DNA of 64,000 nt. It comes from a virus. Below the pieces are notes generated by a model that saw only the letters and a program-made list of their open reading frames with translations, was not told where the DNA came from and did no database searches. Position numbers and translations under genes: made by a program. The stretch covers positions 34,898-98,897 of the IMG/VR virus record IMGVR_UViG_3300042563_000635; one strand, written 5' to 3'. Shown in pieces: positions 31,101-38,600 of the stretch; position 1 is the stretch's first letter; each line of letters starts with the position of its first letter.

Positions 31101-34100
31101 TCTAACCACTCAGGATACGAATAATCGATATCTCTAAAGAATCCGGGCAAAATTTCATATTCCTTAATAGGAATTACTGAGCTAATTTTTAAGTTGTTAT
31201 AAACACGTAATTCAAATTCTAATGAAACTTGGTCTCTAAAATCAGATAACAGTTCGGTAGTAGTATCGTATTCTCCATACAATTTAGTATATGATCCATC
31301 ATGCCCCCTGATGAAATATGTAGGATTAGTGTAATTGCTATCTAAAATTACTTCAGGAAGATATGCTGGATACAATCCCAATTTAGTAGGAGTATTAGGA
31401 ACATAAGAACCGTATGTTTGATTGTATTCTTTAATTGTTATTACATCACCAGGTTGTAAGTCTAAACTTACAGTTAATGACGGAGCAGTTGCACTTATAG
31501 TATAGTCTTGACCTTTAATCAACTGTTGAGTTGTTGTAATACCTGATTGAGTGCGAATCAAATATACCAATACACCATAGTAATTTGCAGTAGTGTAATC
31601 GTAAACTCTAGACAATGGGTATATACTTACATCTAAGCTATTTGCAAATGAGTATGTATTGGACACATATGCTGCCTTACTAGGTAACATATCAGACCAA
31701 AAGAATGATTGATTATCAGTTTTTGACGAGGTTATTTGATCTAACGCATCATCTAACATTGTGGCAGGATCATATCGTTGAACATAATCACTATTATTCA
31801 CAGTATATGCTAATAAATTTTTAAACTTAACATATTCTTTACTATTGAACATCAGTGCATTGAATAAATTATGTTCCTGCTTACGCAAGAATGCACCAGG
31901 CAATACTAAGCTTGCACTGTTTTGTATAATCTTATCTCCCCACGGAACCATGTTACCCAAATCTCTATAGTTATTTGGGCCAAAAACTTTACCTGTTGAA
32001 TTAGGGTTATTGTAGAAACTGCTTTGATATTGCCCACGAATATCACCTATGTTGGCAACTACAATATCAGCATTCAATGGATTGTTATTTAAATTATTCG
32101 GTATAGAATAGTAGGCAGTATTGCTTACTTGGTCACTCAACAACAATATTTGAATTACTGTTTCAAGTATAGGATTTTCATTGAGCACTACTGTTGTAGT
32201 ATCAGGTCCTACAGTCACAGTGTATTCCCCATGAGATACAATGGTATTGTTAATGTATACTTCAATTGTAGGCCAGTTAGTACTATCAGCACTAGACTTT
32301 GCAATATCGCATACATATGAAGTTGTAGGATTTAATGGATCATAGTTAAATTCAAAAATTTGATATTGAACACTAGGTGATACAGCAGTCTGCCATCCTA
32401 GTTGACGCTCATATTCTATTCTGTTATTATACTGATACACATAACCAGTATTTATTTTTTGCGTAATAGGATTAGTTCCACTTACATAATCGAAGGTGTC
32501 TGCGTTTAAAGAAACATCAAAACTGATATCGCCAACGTTATCTATCGCACTATACTTAATAGGAAATCCCAATACAGTGTCATCTATTCCGGCACCTATA
32601 CCATATGCAAATAACTTGCAACCGATAAATGATGTACCTAAGTAAATAGTCGGGTCACCAAAACTTATACCATTACTATCATAAATGTCAAATAACGGAG
32701 GCTGATTTAGTGTAGTTTTTTGTTGACCATCTATCCATTCTAAACCATCATACCAAAATTCTTTACCTTGATTAAAATATCCACGCAATGCAACTGTTTG
32801 TTGATCGGGATGAACATTACCGTTATCTACTTCAGTTAATGTTATAACTGGAATAGATGACTCGGCTATAATAGAAAATCTAGCTACATAAATTTTATTT
32901 TTTACGCTAGTGTCAGTATCCTGAGTGAAAATAACTCTTGCACCTTCAAACAATGAATAATTGTCATTAGTTGTATCAGTACTAACAAAAGATGATTCGG
33001 TTGTTGTTGGAATATAACCCGAAGACCCTTCATCCCAACCTACTTCAATGGTTAATGTAGTACTACCAGTGATAGAAAGTATTTGAGTATTTCTAGGCAA
33101 TTGGTTAGTAGAATCAGTGATATATTGACCAACAGTCATTGTACCAGTTACATCATCTGCGTCAATGGTTAAAGTAGTACTCTGCGGTGTCCAAGCAAAT
33201 GTTCCGCCTGAAGATATATTACTGAAATCTACAACATCGCCGCCTTTAATACTAGATATTTTAAACTCAGTACCAGACACAATCTCTGCTACAAAATATG
33301 TAGAACCATTCACTATGCCCAAGCTTGGAGTAACACCGTCAAAAATAATTAGGTCATCAACTCTGAATCCAGTCGTACCAGTTACAGTGGTGATGATGTT
33401 TGTGGCATCGGCTGCACCGCTAAAGGCACGGATTGGTGTATAATCAGTGCTTGTGATAATACCAGTGTATGCAGTATACACTTCAACATCAGGATAATAA
33501 TTCTCTTGACCTGCAACAAGCGAAAAGGCGTCAGTTGTTCTAGTATCTATAAAATCTACAGGATCTTTACCTTCTGAACCAGAATTAAACAATTTTATGT
33601 TAGGATAAAACTCTATAATTGGTCTTTTTGCTTTATATGCTGAGGTTGCATATAACGTAACTAGATTAGGATTATTATTATATGTCGCAGTTGCATTGAT
33701 AACATCAATATGGAACCAACGGTTACTACGTGACCAGGCATTTTTGTCAATACTATTGCGTGAGATAGTAATATAGTCCGGTGTGACTGGAACGTATGAA
33801 TTACCTTCCCATGCCGCAGTATCCCAACCTAATGTATCCCAGGCTACATATGTACTTGCAGTAAAATTTTCCGGTGCTATGAAATTTTCTACAGGTAGTA
33901 ATTCAATTGCAGCACCCACACCTTCTACATAATATTCACCAAACAAGTAACTTTTAGGAATAACATCCCCTTGAAAACTAACTTTAAGACCATTGGTAAA
34001 AGCTACTCCATTAGTAGAAGTAAATTGAGCGTTGCCTAATATATCATCTTCTACATTTAACGTGTTAGAAATATTACTTTCAATTAAACGAATGATACCT

Positions 34101-35602
34101 ACTTTATTTGGGGAAGTACCGTCCTGGTAGTACAGTGTATCTAGAGGAGCGCTTATGTAGGGAATTAATAAAATTATACCTGACGTATTTCTATAGAAAT
34201 TTCTAGTACCCCACTCAGTACCAAAAGTAGCAGTAATTTTTTCATCAACTGGTATTTCTGATGATTGAACTAAACGTATTACTGGATCAGAAGGATCACC
34301 TAATAATTGAATAGAGTAAAAATATTCATTTACGTTTGTATAGTAACCTTGCTCGTATTGACCTTGATTAATGACCCCGGTCATTGATCCAGATGCAGTA
34401 GACAATGGTAATACTGAACCAGCCGGTGTAGATGATATAGTAAATTCTGTAGAATTTAATATAGACTGCACGTAATAAATTGTATTTGGTAATGTGGTTG
34501 AATATGATGCTATGCCACCAAAAGGATTGCCATTAAAAATTATAGCATTTCCTACAGTTAGATTGGCTGTACTATTACAAGTAATAGCATCTGTTACACT
34601 ATTAGTATTAGTAATGCTGATAGTTTTTAATTCAGTTAGATCATTATTTTCATCATATGGTGTATAGTCAAAAAAGTTTGATACGTATCCAACTTCGTTT
34701 GGAATTCCAGTGTTGTAAAACATAACTCTCAACCCATCGAGTGAGGTTATACCATCAATACCATTTACTAAGTCACTTAGTCTAGCACCATTAATTGAGG
34801 CAAACGGTAAAGTAGAAACTAAGCTTACTGTGTTGTTTCCAGGGAAGTTATATTCATCCTGTGCATCATTGGGAGGTACAGTAAACGTAACTAAGCCTTG
34901 AGTAGCACCGTTGTTGTCAACTCCTAAAATTTCACGTGTTTGTACATTAGGTTGAGTAGGACTGTATCCTGTAACTCCTGGTTCACCTTGAATCCAAAAT
35001 TGAGTTGATTGATTTACTGCAAAGGTGTAAGTTCCGCCTCGTAATAATGTCAGTGTGGGATTAGTGCTACCTAGGCCATCCGCAGACGTTAATGGAACAA
35101 TATTGTACCCGTTGGGTAAATCATAAACTACGTAGTCGTTAGCATAAAAAACAGTTTCACTAGAAACGATAACTCGTTCAGGGCCTTCTGGTATCCAGTA
35201 GTACTGATTAAAGTTAATAATTTTATCTAGGTTAGTAAAAGAATCCCAAGAATAGAATTGGCTATTAAACAATCTGTCATTATTGTTTGTTATACCACCT
35301 TCTAGTTTTAATGCATCAATTATACCTGGATAACTAATAAAGTCTTTAGCGACAGATTCGTTTGTTTTTGTAAACACAACACCCGGGTCTAATTGATAAT
35401 CTGTGCGGGTCTTAGTAGGTTCAGTTACATAGTAATCTTTGGCATTTATGCCATAACCAAACTTTGTACCAATGTACCCTTGTATCTTTTTTGTTTCAGG
35501 TTGAGCTACGATTTGATCTAAAGTCGCGGCTAAAAACTGTGAATTGGTTGTTGTCTGAAAAATTTCAGGTAGAAAATTTAGTGTTCTTATTCTTGATGCC
35601 AT
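16121..35602 (-). CDS. Giant virion structural protein, 6,493 residues
   Basis: One unbroken frame of 19.5 kb, giving a protein of roughly 700 kDa from average residue mass. The N-terminus (LNFLPEIFQTTTNSQFLAAT, then LFNSQFYSWDSFTNLD) resembles large tail/baseplate proteins encoded after gene 6 in T4-like aquatic phages. Residues about 2470-3180 hold FG-GAP-type propeller repeats (GYSIATEYDSNKIIIGTPY, SEILIGAPF). Residues about 5045-5440 hold a BNR/sialidase-like propeller (WVAVGEG, KIVAVGEDGVIYISDNG, YVAVGDAGLIKVS). About fifteen copies of a 75-90-residue module ending YYVxxI...FxIsxTxgG...LstasGsM are scattered through it. It lies 10 bases after gene 6, so a baseplate-attached fibre or wedge role, possibly in place of T4 gp7 or gp10, is inferred. 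Confidence 0.85.
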   Translation of the reverse strand: MASRIRTLNFLPEIFQTTTNSQFLAATLDQIVAQPETKKIQGYIGTKFGYGINAKDYYVTEPTKTRTDYQLDPGVVFTKTNESVAKDFISYPGIIDALKLEGGITNNNDRLFNSQFYSWDSFTNLDKIINFNQYYWIPEGPERVIVSSETVFYANDYVVYDLPNGYNIVPLTSADGLGSTNPTLTLLRGGTYTFAVNQSTQFWIQGEPGVTGYSPTQPNVQTREILGVDNNGATQGLVTFTVPPNDAQDEYNFPGNNTVSLVSTLPFASINGARLSDLVNGIDGITSLDGLRVMFYNTGIPNEVGYVSNFFDYTPYDENNDLTELKTISITNTNSVTDAITCNSTANLTVGNAIIFNGNPFGGIASYSTTLPNTIYYVQSILNSTEFTISSTPAGSVLPLSTASGSMTGVINQGQYEQGYYTNVNEYFYSIQLLGDPSDPVIRLVQSSEIPVDEKITATFGTEWGTRNFYRNTSGIILLIPYISAPLDTLYYQDGTSPNKVGIIRLIESNISNTLNVEDDILGNAQFTSTNGVAFTNGLKVSFQGDVIPKSYLFGEYYVEGVGAAIELLPVENFIAPENFTASTYVAWDTLGWDTAAWEGNSYVPVTPDYITISRNSIDKNAWSRSNRWFHIDVINATATYNNNPNLVTLYATSAYKAKRPIIEFYPNIKLFNSGSEGKDPVDFIDTRTTDAFSLVAGQENYYPDVEVYTAYTGIITSTDYTPIRAFSGAADATNIITTVTGTTGFRVDDLIIFDGVTPSLGIVNGSTYFVAEIVSGTEFKISSIKGGDVVDFSNISSGGTFAWTPQSTTLTIDADDVTGTMTVGQYITDSTNQLPRNTQILSITGSTTLTIEVGWDEGSSGYIPTTTESSFVSTDTTNDNYSLFEGARVIFTQDTDTSVKNKIYVARFSIIAESSIPVITLTEVDNGNVHPDQQTVALRGYFNQGKEFWYDGLEWIDGQQKTTLNQPPLFDIYDSNGISFGDPTIYLGTSFIGCKLFAYGIGAGIDDTVLGFPIKYSAIDNVGDISFDVSLNADTFDYVSGTNPITQKINTGYVYQYNNRIEYERQLGWQTAVSPSVQYQIFEFNYDPLNPTTSYVCDIAKSSADSTNWPTIEVYINNTIVSHGEYTVTVGPDTTTVVLNENPILETVIQILLLSDQVSNTAYYSIPNNLNNNPLNADIVVANIGDIRGQYQSSFYNNPNSTGKVFGPNNYRDLGNMVPWGDKIIQNSASLVLPGAFLRKQEHNLFNALMFNSKEYVKFKNLLAYTVNNSDYVQRYDPATMLDDALDQITSSKTDNQSFFWSDMLPSKAAYVSNTYSFANSLDVSIYPLSRVYDYTTANYYGVLVYLIRTQSGITTTQQLIKGQDYTISATAPSLTVSLDLQPGDVITIKEYNQTYGSYVPNTPTKLGLYPAYLPEVILDSNYTNPTYFIRGHDGSYTKLYGEYDTTTELLSDFRDQVSLEFELRVYNNLKISSVIPIKEYEILPGFFRDIDYSYPEWLEIYSNGFLNWVGQNRLNYKTQFYNAGNNYTYNYFQSGNAINKAVITQGYWRGIYQYFYDTTTPNTTPWEMLGFTEMPTWWTNRYGPAPYTSDNLVLWSDLAEGIDWNNGNPVVIPEAVRDGLLEIIPVDSAGNLLPPIDTVVGSYNQKLFQRDWKVGDGAPVEFSYRRSSTYPFDLMRTLALTKPAEFFNLGVDIDHYKYNAEFNQYLVNNRSHLRMSDIDVYGTGTPVTSYVNWVVDYEKQIGIDATTNITEMLNNMDVRLVYRLAGFSDKTLLKFFVEKSTPNSANASLLIPDESYSVLLYDNQPFNRIIYSGVIIQTASSGGFTVYGNSQTYAYFKTLKPKFGGKYETIDVEDLSIRVTPDHFDKEQIVPYNTAFYTAQEVAQFLADYGAYLTSLGMKFDDMENEIEINWAQMIAEFLYWAQTGWSAGSIVTLNPSAKKLMIDKDSNIVQPLTLQQSNFILNQNLYPIQLNDMSVVRQGTAFSVAALNAGDVLSYGQFNLSNFEHGIVFDNVTLFGDIIYNLTTGLRQNRIALRGTKSADWNGTVNASGFIYNQDNIKEWNRTAKYTKGEIVKYKNKYWVATKVIQASELFKEADWKRTDYDEVQKGLLPNSSTRSYESSLYYDIDQANLEKDADLLSFSLIGYRPRDYMALADLTDITQVNVYKNMIKNKGTLNAASAFKGATLPQGGIDYEIFENWAIKAGEFGGVLNNNFVEFRVNEKSMTGNPAIVGLTQGIYNQGVQQEVPLYSLFNYGRTITNVNVLPTTTETISTLYPDAGYVNYNDIKMSAFFYSQLGVAVDKNGSIVPIQDFFVRDYVWLANYLEQWQVYTPVSMGQVTTVKNNLNETITVTFNKPHNLTQYQPFAIVNFDPAIDGYYLATIVIDQNRVLVNKVLDTSIKTINGQGVAMKFTSQRVATPAEIANLPLTEAEFRKNTVWVDTDASGSWGVYRKNINYTLENQVTKASSQSLGSAVAISSQLGYVISDADLGQVYRYTFNDLNNAYELVQTLVGNPTFGSTISYAGDLYAIAETTGAASSVKLYQLQSTTTSDDLVLVQTIPYAAALDDLWGTAISISKNQNWIYISDIDNNTVHVYQRSNIVTTAGNFESTETYIINSIGTTDFTSIGATSNDVGTVFIATGVGTGTGVATKITFNAVTTIDGDALGLTNSGDKFGYSIATEYDSNKIIIGTPYKDEGSVDKWGRTYVFQRLSQNLEIQYNTVSPNTQTLQLAWTPSSTEFTVTDTNATTDRITLSTLPNPATDVDKPIMFIGSGFTGTEITTSKVYYIATVSGYDITIKESRESATVVPLATVAGMTNAKAYLQDDTLFVSNNGTLIQDSNYAVISDTLVYTASLNAGDIIDVNGHEITLLQNIAPAEAPQTGAQFGTSVTTNNTASEILIGAPFQLSTQTSEGVVYRYTDPGAAYGMYVGTTDCNVTTTRKILLNGFLTYIPVGNATVVANAINSSNITNVAATAINGKLVILLVDNSLAPINEKLCLSITDTTTLSELGITVFDMTQEIVCPHNIGPTQFGTVVKFNEYGSFVASAPVGTRYSATTFDFVDDENQDNDTLFDNNTTSWIDESPNFGAVYMFDYISQYNESLLNLGKFVYAQSVNSPNLAYTPFNTYDQATDVTTSNQPLYGTALDFNNYGVIVGTPGDVGSTTGSEYAGSATVYNNSTGVKDWALYRYSAPIVDINKIFNIQLFSAESNETLINMDYIDPLQGKILGAARENIDIISNVDPANYNNGDTVTGGLVWGADHVGKVWLNTKNLRFVNYHQNNDVSYNSQYWGTLFPGSDVSVCSWVASNVLPGEYRGPGIPVDVTSFSIQYVIDAAGALAPVYYFWARNTNTIFSNNGKTLADSIIASYIENPKASGISYFSPILPSVYGLYNSGDYINANDSVLHIGFATGNNDDVSHEQFNLIRSGFPSDFLPGVPNTTNEIPDSLYDRLLDSLCGVDETGAIVPNPYLPKAVQTGILARPRQSFFLDRFTALKNYLQYANSILTQFPITEIRQSSFLTSSGEFYDTRDYWEFINWWATGYDDNIKSALQVPIYADLSTLSVIPGTIVTVSTNMSGKAETYIFELTGNWRRIGLENGTIRFKSSLWDYESVRLGYGDNFFDTDTYDVYPSEETRKIVRALNEQIYTDDLLVYRNRSLILLFEYIQSETTESQNYLPWLNKTSFIDVAHTIRELRPIEVFQTDNQDFLSGYMNEIKPYHVVIKEFLFKYTGSEVYSGNITDFDLPAKYDKSQAQFITPQLVYNSGNGVNQFTPDNPIWEEQEYSQWFENHGLSITGELDAHITTLASYISLNTKSFAVDNAQGLPINGILKMGTEQIGYSSVDRALNVLAGLTRGVNGTPITEHIPGENIFMDLPAVLLLDGGRGYIEPPKVTAYIDPVLYPAPTKPAVLNAVMNLDSVLRVDVVDPGQGYTVLPKIIIDSSIVVPFSSTDVNTFSSTIQIYAPLLQTGDLIQYKVGTNSTPIGGLENDQWYYINVLETVPSVVLGFYDNYADCINDHDRLPLFSTGTGANHTVNLGAKASAISSSLPIRQNDIVLRFDRTAYTSKVIEWVTGRYYGAFFAGTYSNSESIASSSITLQSTQPPIADILASAQGVAFEITDLRNERTVTYSSFIRNVHSTYASNDVVRLTLQDDGSGNPNASGGTNGFYIGMPVTFIGDIGSSGIVNEQVYYVNSIVNQTDFTLSINSTGSPLLPLTNWTVGPAGLECFVGEVTDIAVITVNYPGILDVTSTLAVTNNITVPLNVTGTGGTAGFYIDLPIFFTGTDPTKIQNGVFGGIIENEVYYVTTVVDNQTFTMSETQNPQTFNVTATVASNDTVLIDGDTNKLIVNEPIIFNTMILAGVESATFGGLVSGTTYYVSSIVSPSAFQISATVNGAVLPLSDVSPASNTSALVTSQKNTVTLTTATGNSMVVNVSLPVSPGQVNGQLFTLYETSGQYPGLDGTNGNLITRGVAALIGERTSGIDGLPVDVNSIVMTNYNAGDTVARGLTNIYVNMPIEISEDLFFTNVLVPGTTYYVVDKGTIEIEVTNTSSSTNELTCDTTEMLFADMPITFSGSGIGGAEIDVEYWIKEIVSDTRFTITNTPGGLELTLSTASGLMTGTGLPYIKVAGNLGDPAEYPGDSQQSASITAANPAVITVANAPENGTTVIFRNGTVPSGMSLGTRYYVRNANSTTFNVSLTASGALINTSSGSLSTSTMVITTETTVDQTPLTVAEFDVSYILGGYRVLISNLGTGYAVDNTIVIPGNEIGGTSPLNDLTVTVNSIGTNGEITSVICNGTVAGDSNQYYLKVISSTEFELYQNQLMTVPVSGLSLPYVGITEATVTAVSSANDRLTIGDTSVFDVNDAVVFTGSVQTNITNITEGETYYIYDIPSSTQFRISTVPGDVTTIVNIVTTIGVNFTMAKSGSFALLPEPFIFNQSIVKYNNRVYVCVISNNDTEFVFGKWELLTSGDRRLNAMDRVFGYYQPTDNMPGKDLSQLFEGVIYPNSTYLGNAFAPDDQYPIDTILQDQAFYPADVDIHAVVWDGVRYLAAADMTDYSSVISSLTGDEWSIQKLANSPINTTDMIYAGGYYIMTTNNPATPVFRSIDGITWTTNGYYTPYGSVPYDTTTYDFTALSISSLNLNSVGYRDNLWVAVGEGIVSSDDTYIWRQRFTFSNPTLTNILYGVNGVSVPNYIGFIAVGKGQQLDYSTGVGITIDVNIVLTSTDGINWNQIPALSSKGFYGVTHNSSKIVAVGEDGVIYISDNGANWLGVNEVTVISANDSSNELNVTSTAGFIVGDQVKFSESFNVFVAGTTYYVVNIISLTQLQVSATPGGLPVTLNVFDPSETTYMFAPRTTSLVDVYYANNRYVAVGDAGLIKVSIDGYSWAQHSSGTSENLNGITYNSTSGEWIAVGDNNTILISSDNGVTWTSSSVFAIQPTIYDVQGAEFTYGYGPEELVPGVVTDNITMTVATRPGTNWDETIYAHVGYNVVSIEYTPTSGTQTLYSFDIGNLYNVQTPAQIAVYIIDGTTGLSTAIYETLNYTINWIDYTITLNTPLTFSPVANNLRVDVYEVGNGNQLVKSSTKSDPIRINSSTGWNEIYVNCNYSGQIYDGSGIIRPDTQPVDVIATMTDSTNNSILCASVEDFVLNSPITFQGSVFGGIAEDTTYYVKTISYVTNRITISTTINVSTGTAGSTLALTDGTGSMNVVIRVGYGAVWTSPIIYHNGSKLLIGTTSTITRTKASNNAITTNTTSGMVIGERIVFSDTMFGGVLLPQTTYYIKSIVDPNEFTVSATLGGPVIALTNATGGAEFISNDYAFGIADNGISASIIFSTGDYDDNVDYISYTLFGETTPTQYGYTIPEVQVISATGATGPFSLDNFVGDNNPDNAIVEVNGLRLLNTTAYTIDSNNNEITFVSAPTLGSTIAVTTFNNTDRQYLNTQYNITGVTVANIVDVNNTITPVAAITNCTASNGTTEVITCVSTTGFVPGQTIQFKGATSFGDIAIDGTVYYVRAVLSSTTFTIQNESGTIINLSTGTGLVIAYVGGQSAVRVTTGIAHGLTSGDVVRIDGTLGSVQLNNNTYYVHVINSTQVDLYIDTPYNPGLSAINNPVTAISSYVSGGYIWESTAYIIQNLEVTDTTNDPVLGNYLTVASTETLIIGTPIVFTGAVFGGVSANTTYYVKSIVSVTEFSITATRDGSEVILSTVSGSMYVTQWEQDNVDRLWVTVNGYRVPSTRLRLNANNEVSILASITTLDSVTITSMMPSATPNEEVFLINVNQIGTNVAYRANTQTRTWLVEPLSNTDTVMYVDDVTRLTDLVTQNEIVPAAVDGYFYIGLEADKRIISNVSVVNNTIGQTIASENYEIVIVNLSPVLKIAAGAYISVGNQVTITILEGNLLYVNGEQIKFSSVDLANNTISGLQRGTNGTGAQFFIPLYSEVYGLLSNNQMSIQDYQEVWNSNVYNTVEGDPLQISTTPSAIFLRGDIN

Positions 35603-35612
35603 AATATATTAC

Positions 35613-38600
35613 TTATGCAATTTGTAATTCAGCTGGTGTTAAAGCAGCGATAACCAATACGTCATTTGCAGTAGCCGCGTTGACGAATATTTCATACGGT
35701 GCGCATTTTATTTCATACAAGTCTCCAAATTTCATTGTAGGATCATTTGGAACTAGTACTGCGGAACTAATGTATTCTCCTACTTGATCATGCAAGTATG
35801 CACTCAGTTCGCTGAAATAAAACGTATCACCAAAGTTCCAATTGTTGATTTCAAAATAGGCGTTCATAGCTGTTAATACTGCACTTCGAATTTCGCTATC
35901 ACTGGCATTTGTATTTGATGCTTTAATAACCTTAATGGTAGCCTGTAAGTTTGGACTTGCTTTTGCTCCAAACAATGGTTTAAACACAACACTGTTTAAT
36001 ACCATACTATCACTAAGCATTTTGTAATTATTCAATTCGCCATATTCTTCACTCAACTCATTGATAGTTGGCTTAGGTGGCATGGGCACAGTATTGGATG
36101 TGTCTTGTATATAGTTTTGATATTGAGTGTAATAACTCTGAGTCACTACATATAAATCAATAATGTTCGTTGTTGCAGGGTCAATTCTAGTTGTATTGTT
36201 ACTATTGTGACGATACTGAAATTGTAATCCTTGACGACCAAACTTAATAGAATACTGAGGTTGTTCTTCTAATATATAAAAGGGTGTATTCACTGTATTA
36301 TCCTGCACTGTTTTCCAAAAAGTTGTTTCGCCAAACGCATAAAACAATTGTCCTAGTGGATACTCATATTTAGCTACTTCAATTTGAGTCTTAGTTTGGT
36401 ATTGCACCACATCTGTTGTAGGCACAATCTGATATCTAGATAAGTTAATAGCATCTTCGACTAATTCAAAAAACACGTATATACCTGTGTTTGCGCCACC
36501 AGTGACATACCCGGTTACTGTTTGAAAGAAATCAGGATTGATTATTAATCCACGATTGTTAATATCATTACTAGCTACTTCAACTTCAAAGTCATTGATG
36601 TAGCCATCACTTTCTACTGTTTGTCCCACGATGTTCACACTGATTGCTTTAGACAATGGATTGTTACTATTAGGTTGAGTATTTGTTGCTAGTACGCTAA
36701 TGAAATCTTGTAGAATTTTTCCACTTAGCGGATCATATACTAACTTATCACGTTCAAAACTAAAGCGTGTGTCTTCTACACTACCAAAATAATAGCGCAA
36801 AGAACGATAAGTTACAATGTATCTTCCGTTTATATATTGAAAGTTTACAAACCAATTTGCATCATCGTATTGTTTAATACTCCAACGATCTTGTGCAATA
36901 GTCAATGAATTGTTAAACACTAAACTAAAGTTTTGTTGTAGTTCCATACGAATGATACATTCCTGAACAATTTCGTTAGACAATGAGTTATCAAATGCAG
37001 GAAGTACGGTTGTTAATATAGCACCGGCTGGTACATATCCATTCAATGTTACCGGGCCCGTACCGTTAGCAAAATTGCCTTGACCATTATTGTAGCCATC
37101 ACCTATGACGGCTAATGTAGTTGTCCAAATATATGTTTGGTTACTAGCACCTGGTATACCTGAGACTAGTCTATTATTTGCATCAAAGTAAAAACCACTA
37201 GGCGCTATAAATTTTACAAGTGAACCTGATGTGATATATTTTACGTTGTTAGTAGAATATGTACCAATTGGAATAGGTAATTCGCTGCCATCAGTGATGT
37301 TGTAGAAATAACCCGTTAACGAGTTACCATCAACTGTGCTAGCGTTCCAATATACTGTACCGTCACCAGATGCGGCATCAATAGTATACTGTGTGAAGTT
37401 TTGAGTGTAGTATTGAACAACACGGTTACTGGACAACACACTATTCAATGTGTCAGTTAAGAATGTAATAATATTACCAACAGTGTTAATAGTCAACGAC
37501 TCAAAGCCATTAGTAGTGTCTTGCCATAAAGCACCATCTGTTGCAAAACTATTTAAACTTGAATATTTTCCTGTAGGATCTAACAAGTCTAAGTTTTTAC
37601 TAACACCAATACTGCTACGATTAATTGCCTTACTCTTAATGATAGAGCTATACAATGTATATGGGAAGTTATTGTAATCTTCACCATTAACCATACGGTT
37701 TTGAGTATAATATCGAGTTGGAGCACGTTGTTTAATTTGTGCTAATGGCTCACGTGACTGTGCATTAGATACTGGAAGTTGTAGTTCAAGACCCAATGTT
37801 AGTATTTCTGTTTTACCTGTACGGTTTACATAACTGAATGACACTGTTATGCCCTGCATTTCTGTAGGGTCGATAGTGTAAGTCAGTGCGTTGCCTGCAC
37901 GAACGTATGCACGATATGTACCTACTGGAATTTGACTGAACACTCCATCACCAAACACATAACTAACTTGGTCGTTGAATCTAGAGTTCACTGAAAATAT
38001 TGTTCTGTTACTAGTTTCAGTTTGCAAATACGCATCAGCATAGATGTTTTCAACTTTATTCCAAAGAACTCTAGTACCGTTATTGGTGTTCAACTGATAC
38101 AACCAAGTATCTTCATTGTTGATTCCTTCAATATCAATATTTACCACTTGGTTAGCAATTTGCTGTTCTAAGGTAAAATCGTAATTTTGTAAAATACCTT
38201 GTTTGAAGTAGAAAAAGTATCCAGTGTTTGGACTACCGTAACCCAATTTGTCGTTACGATATAGCATGTTAAATCTGCCGCTAGGTGCAGGAGGAATCTC
38301 ATACATGTAATTTTCGTCAACGCTGGTTACACTGCATAGTTCGAAATTCATTGCAATACCATCTACAACTGAAGTAAACGGTACTATTGGTAATGACGTA
38401 TTAGGAATTTTCATAGTGTATTCGCTAGTAGTTACTCCTAACAAATCTGCTGTGTTTCCGGGTCGGCCAATTCGTTGTGTGTCAACTAATGCCGTATTAA
38501 TAATAGTGTTGAATTGTTCTAACCAACTAGGGTTCGCAGGATCGTTCCAAAGAATTGGAAGATTGCTTAAATTTGTACCATTCAAATCTGTGATGTTTTG

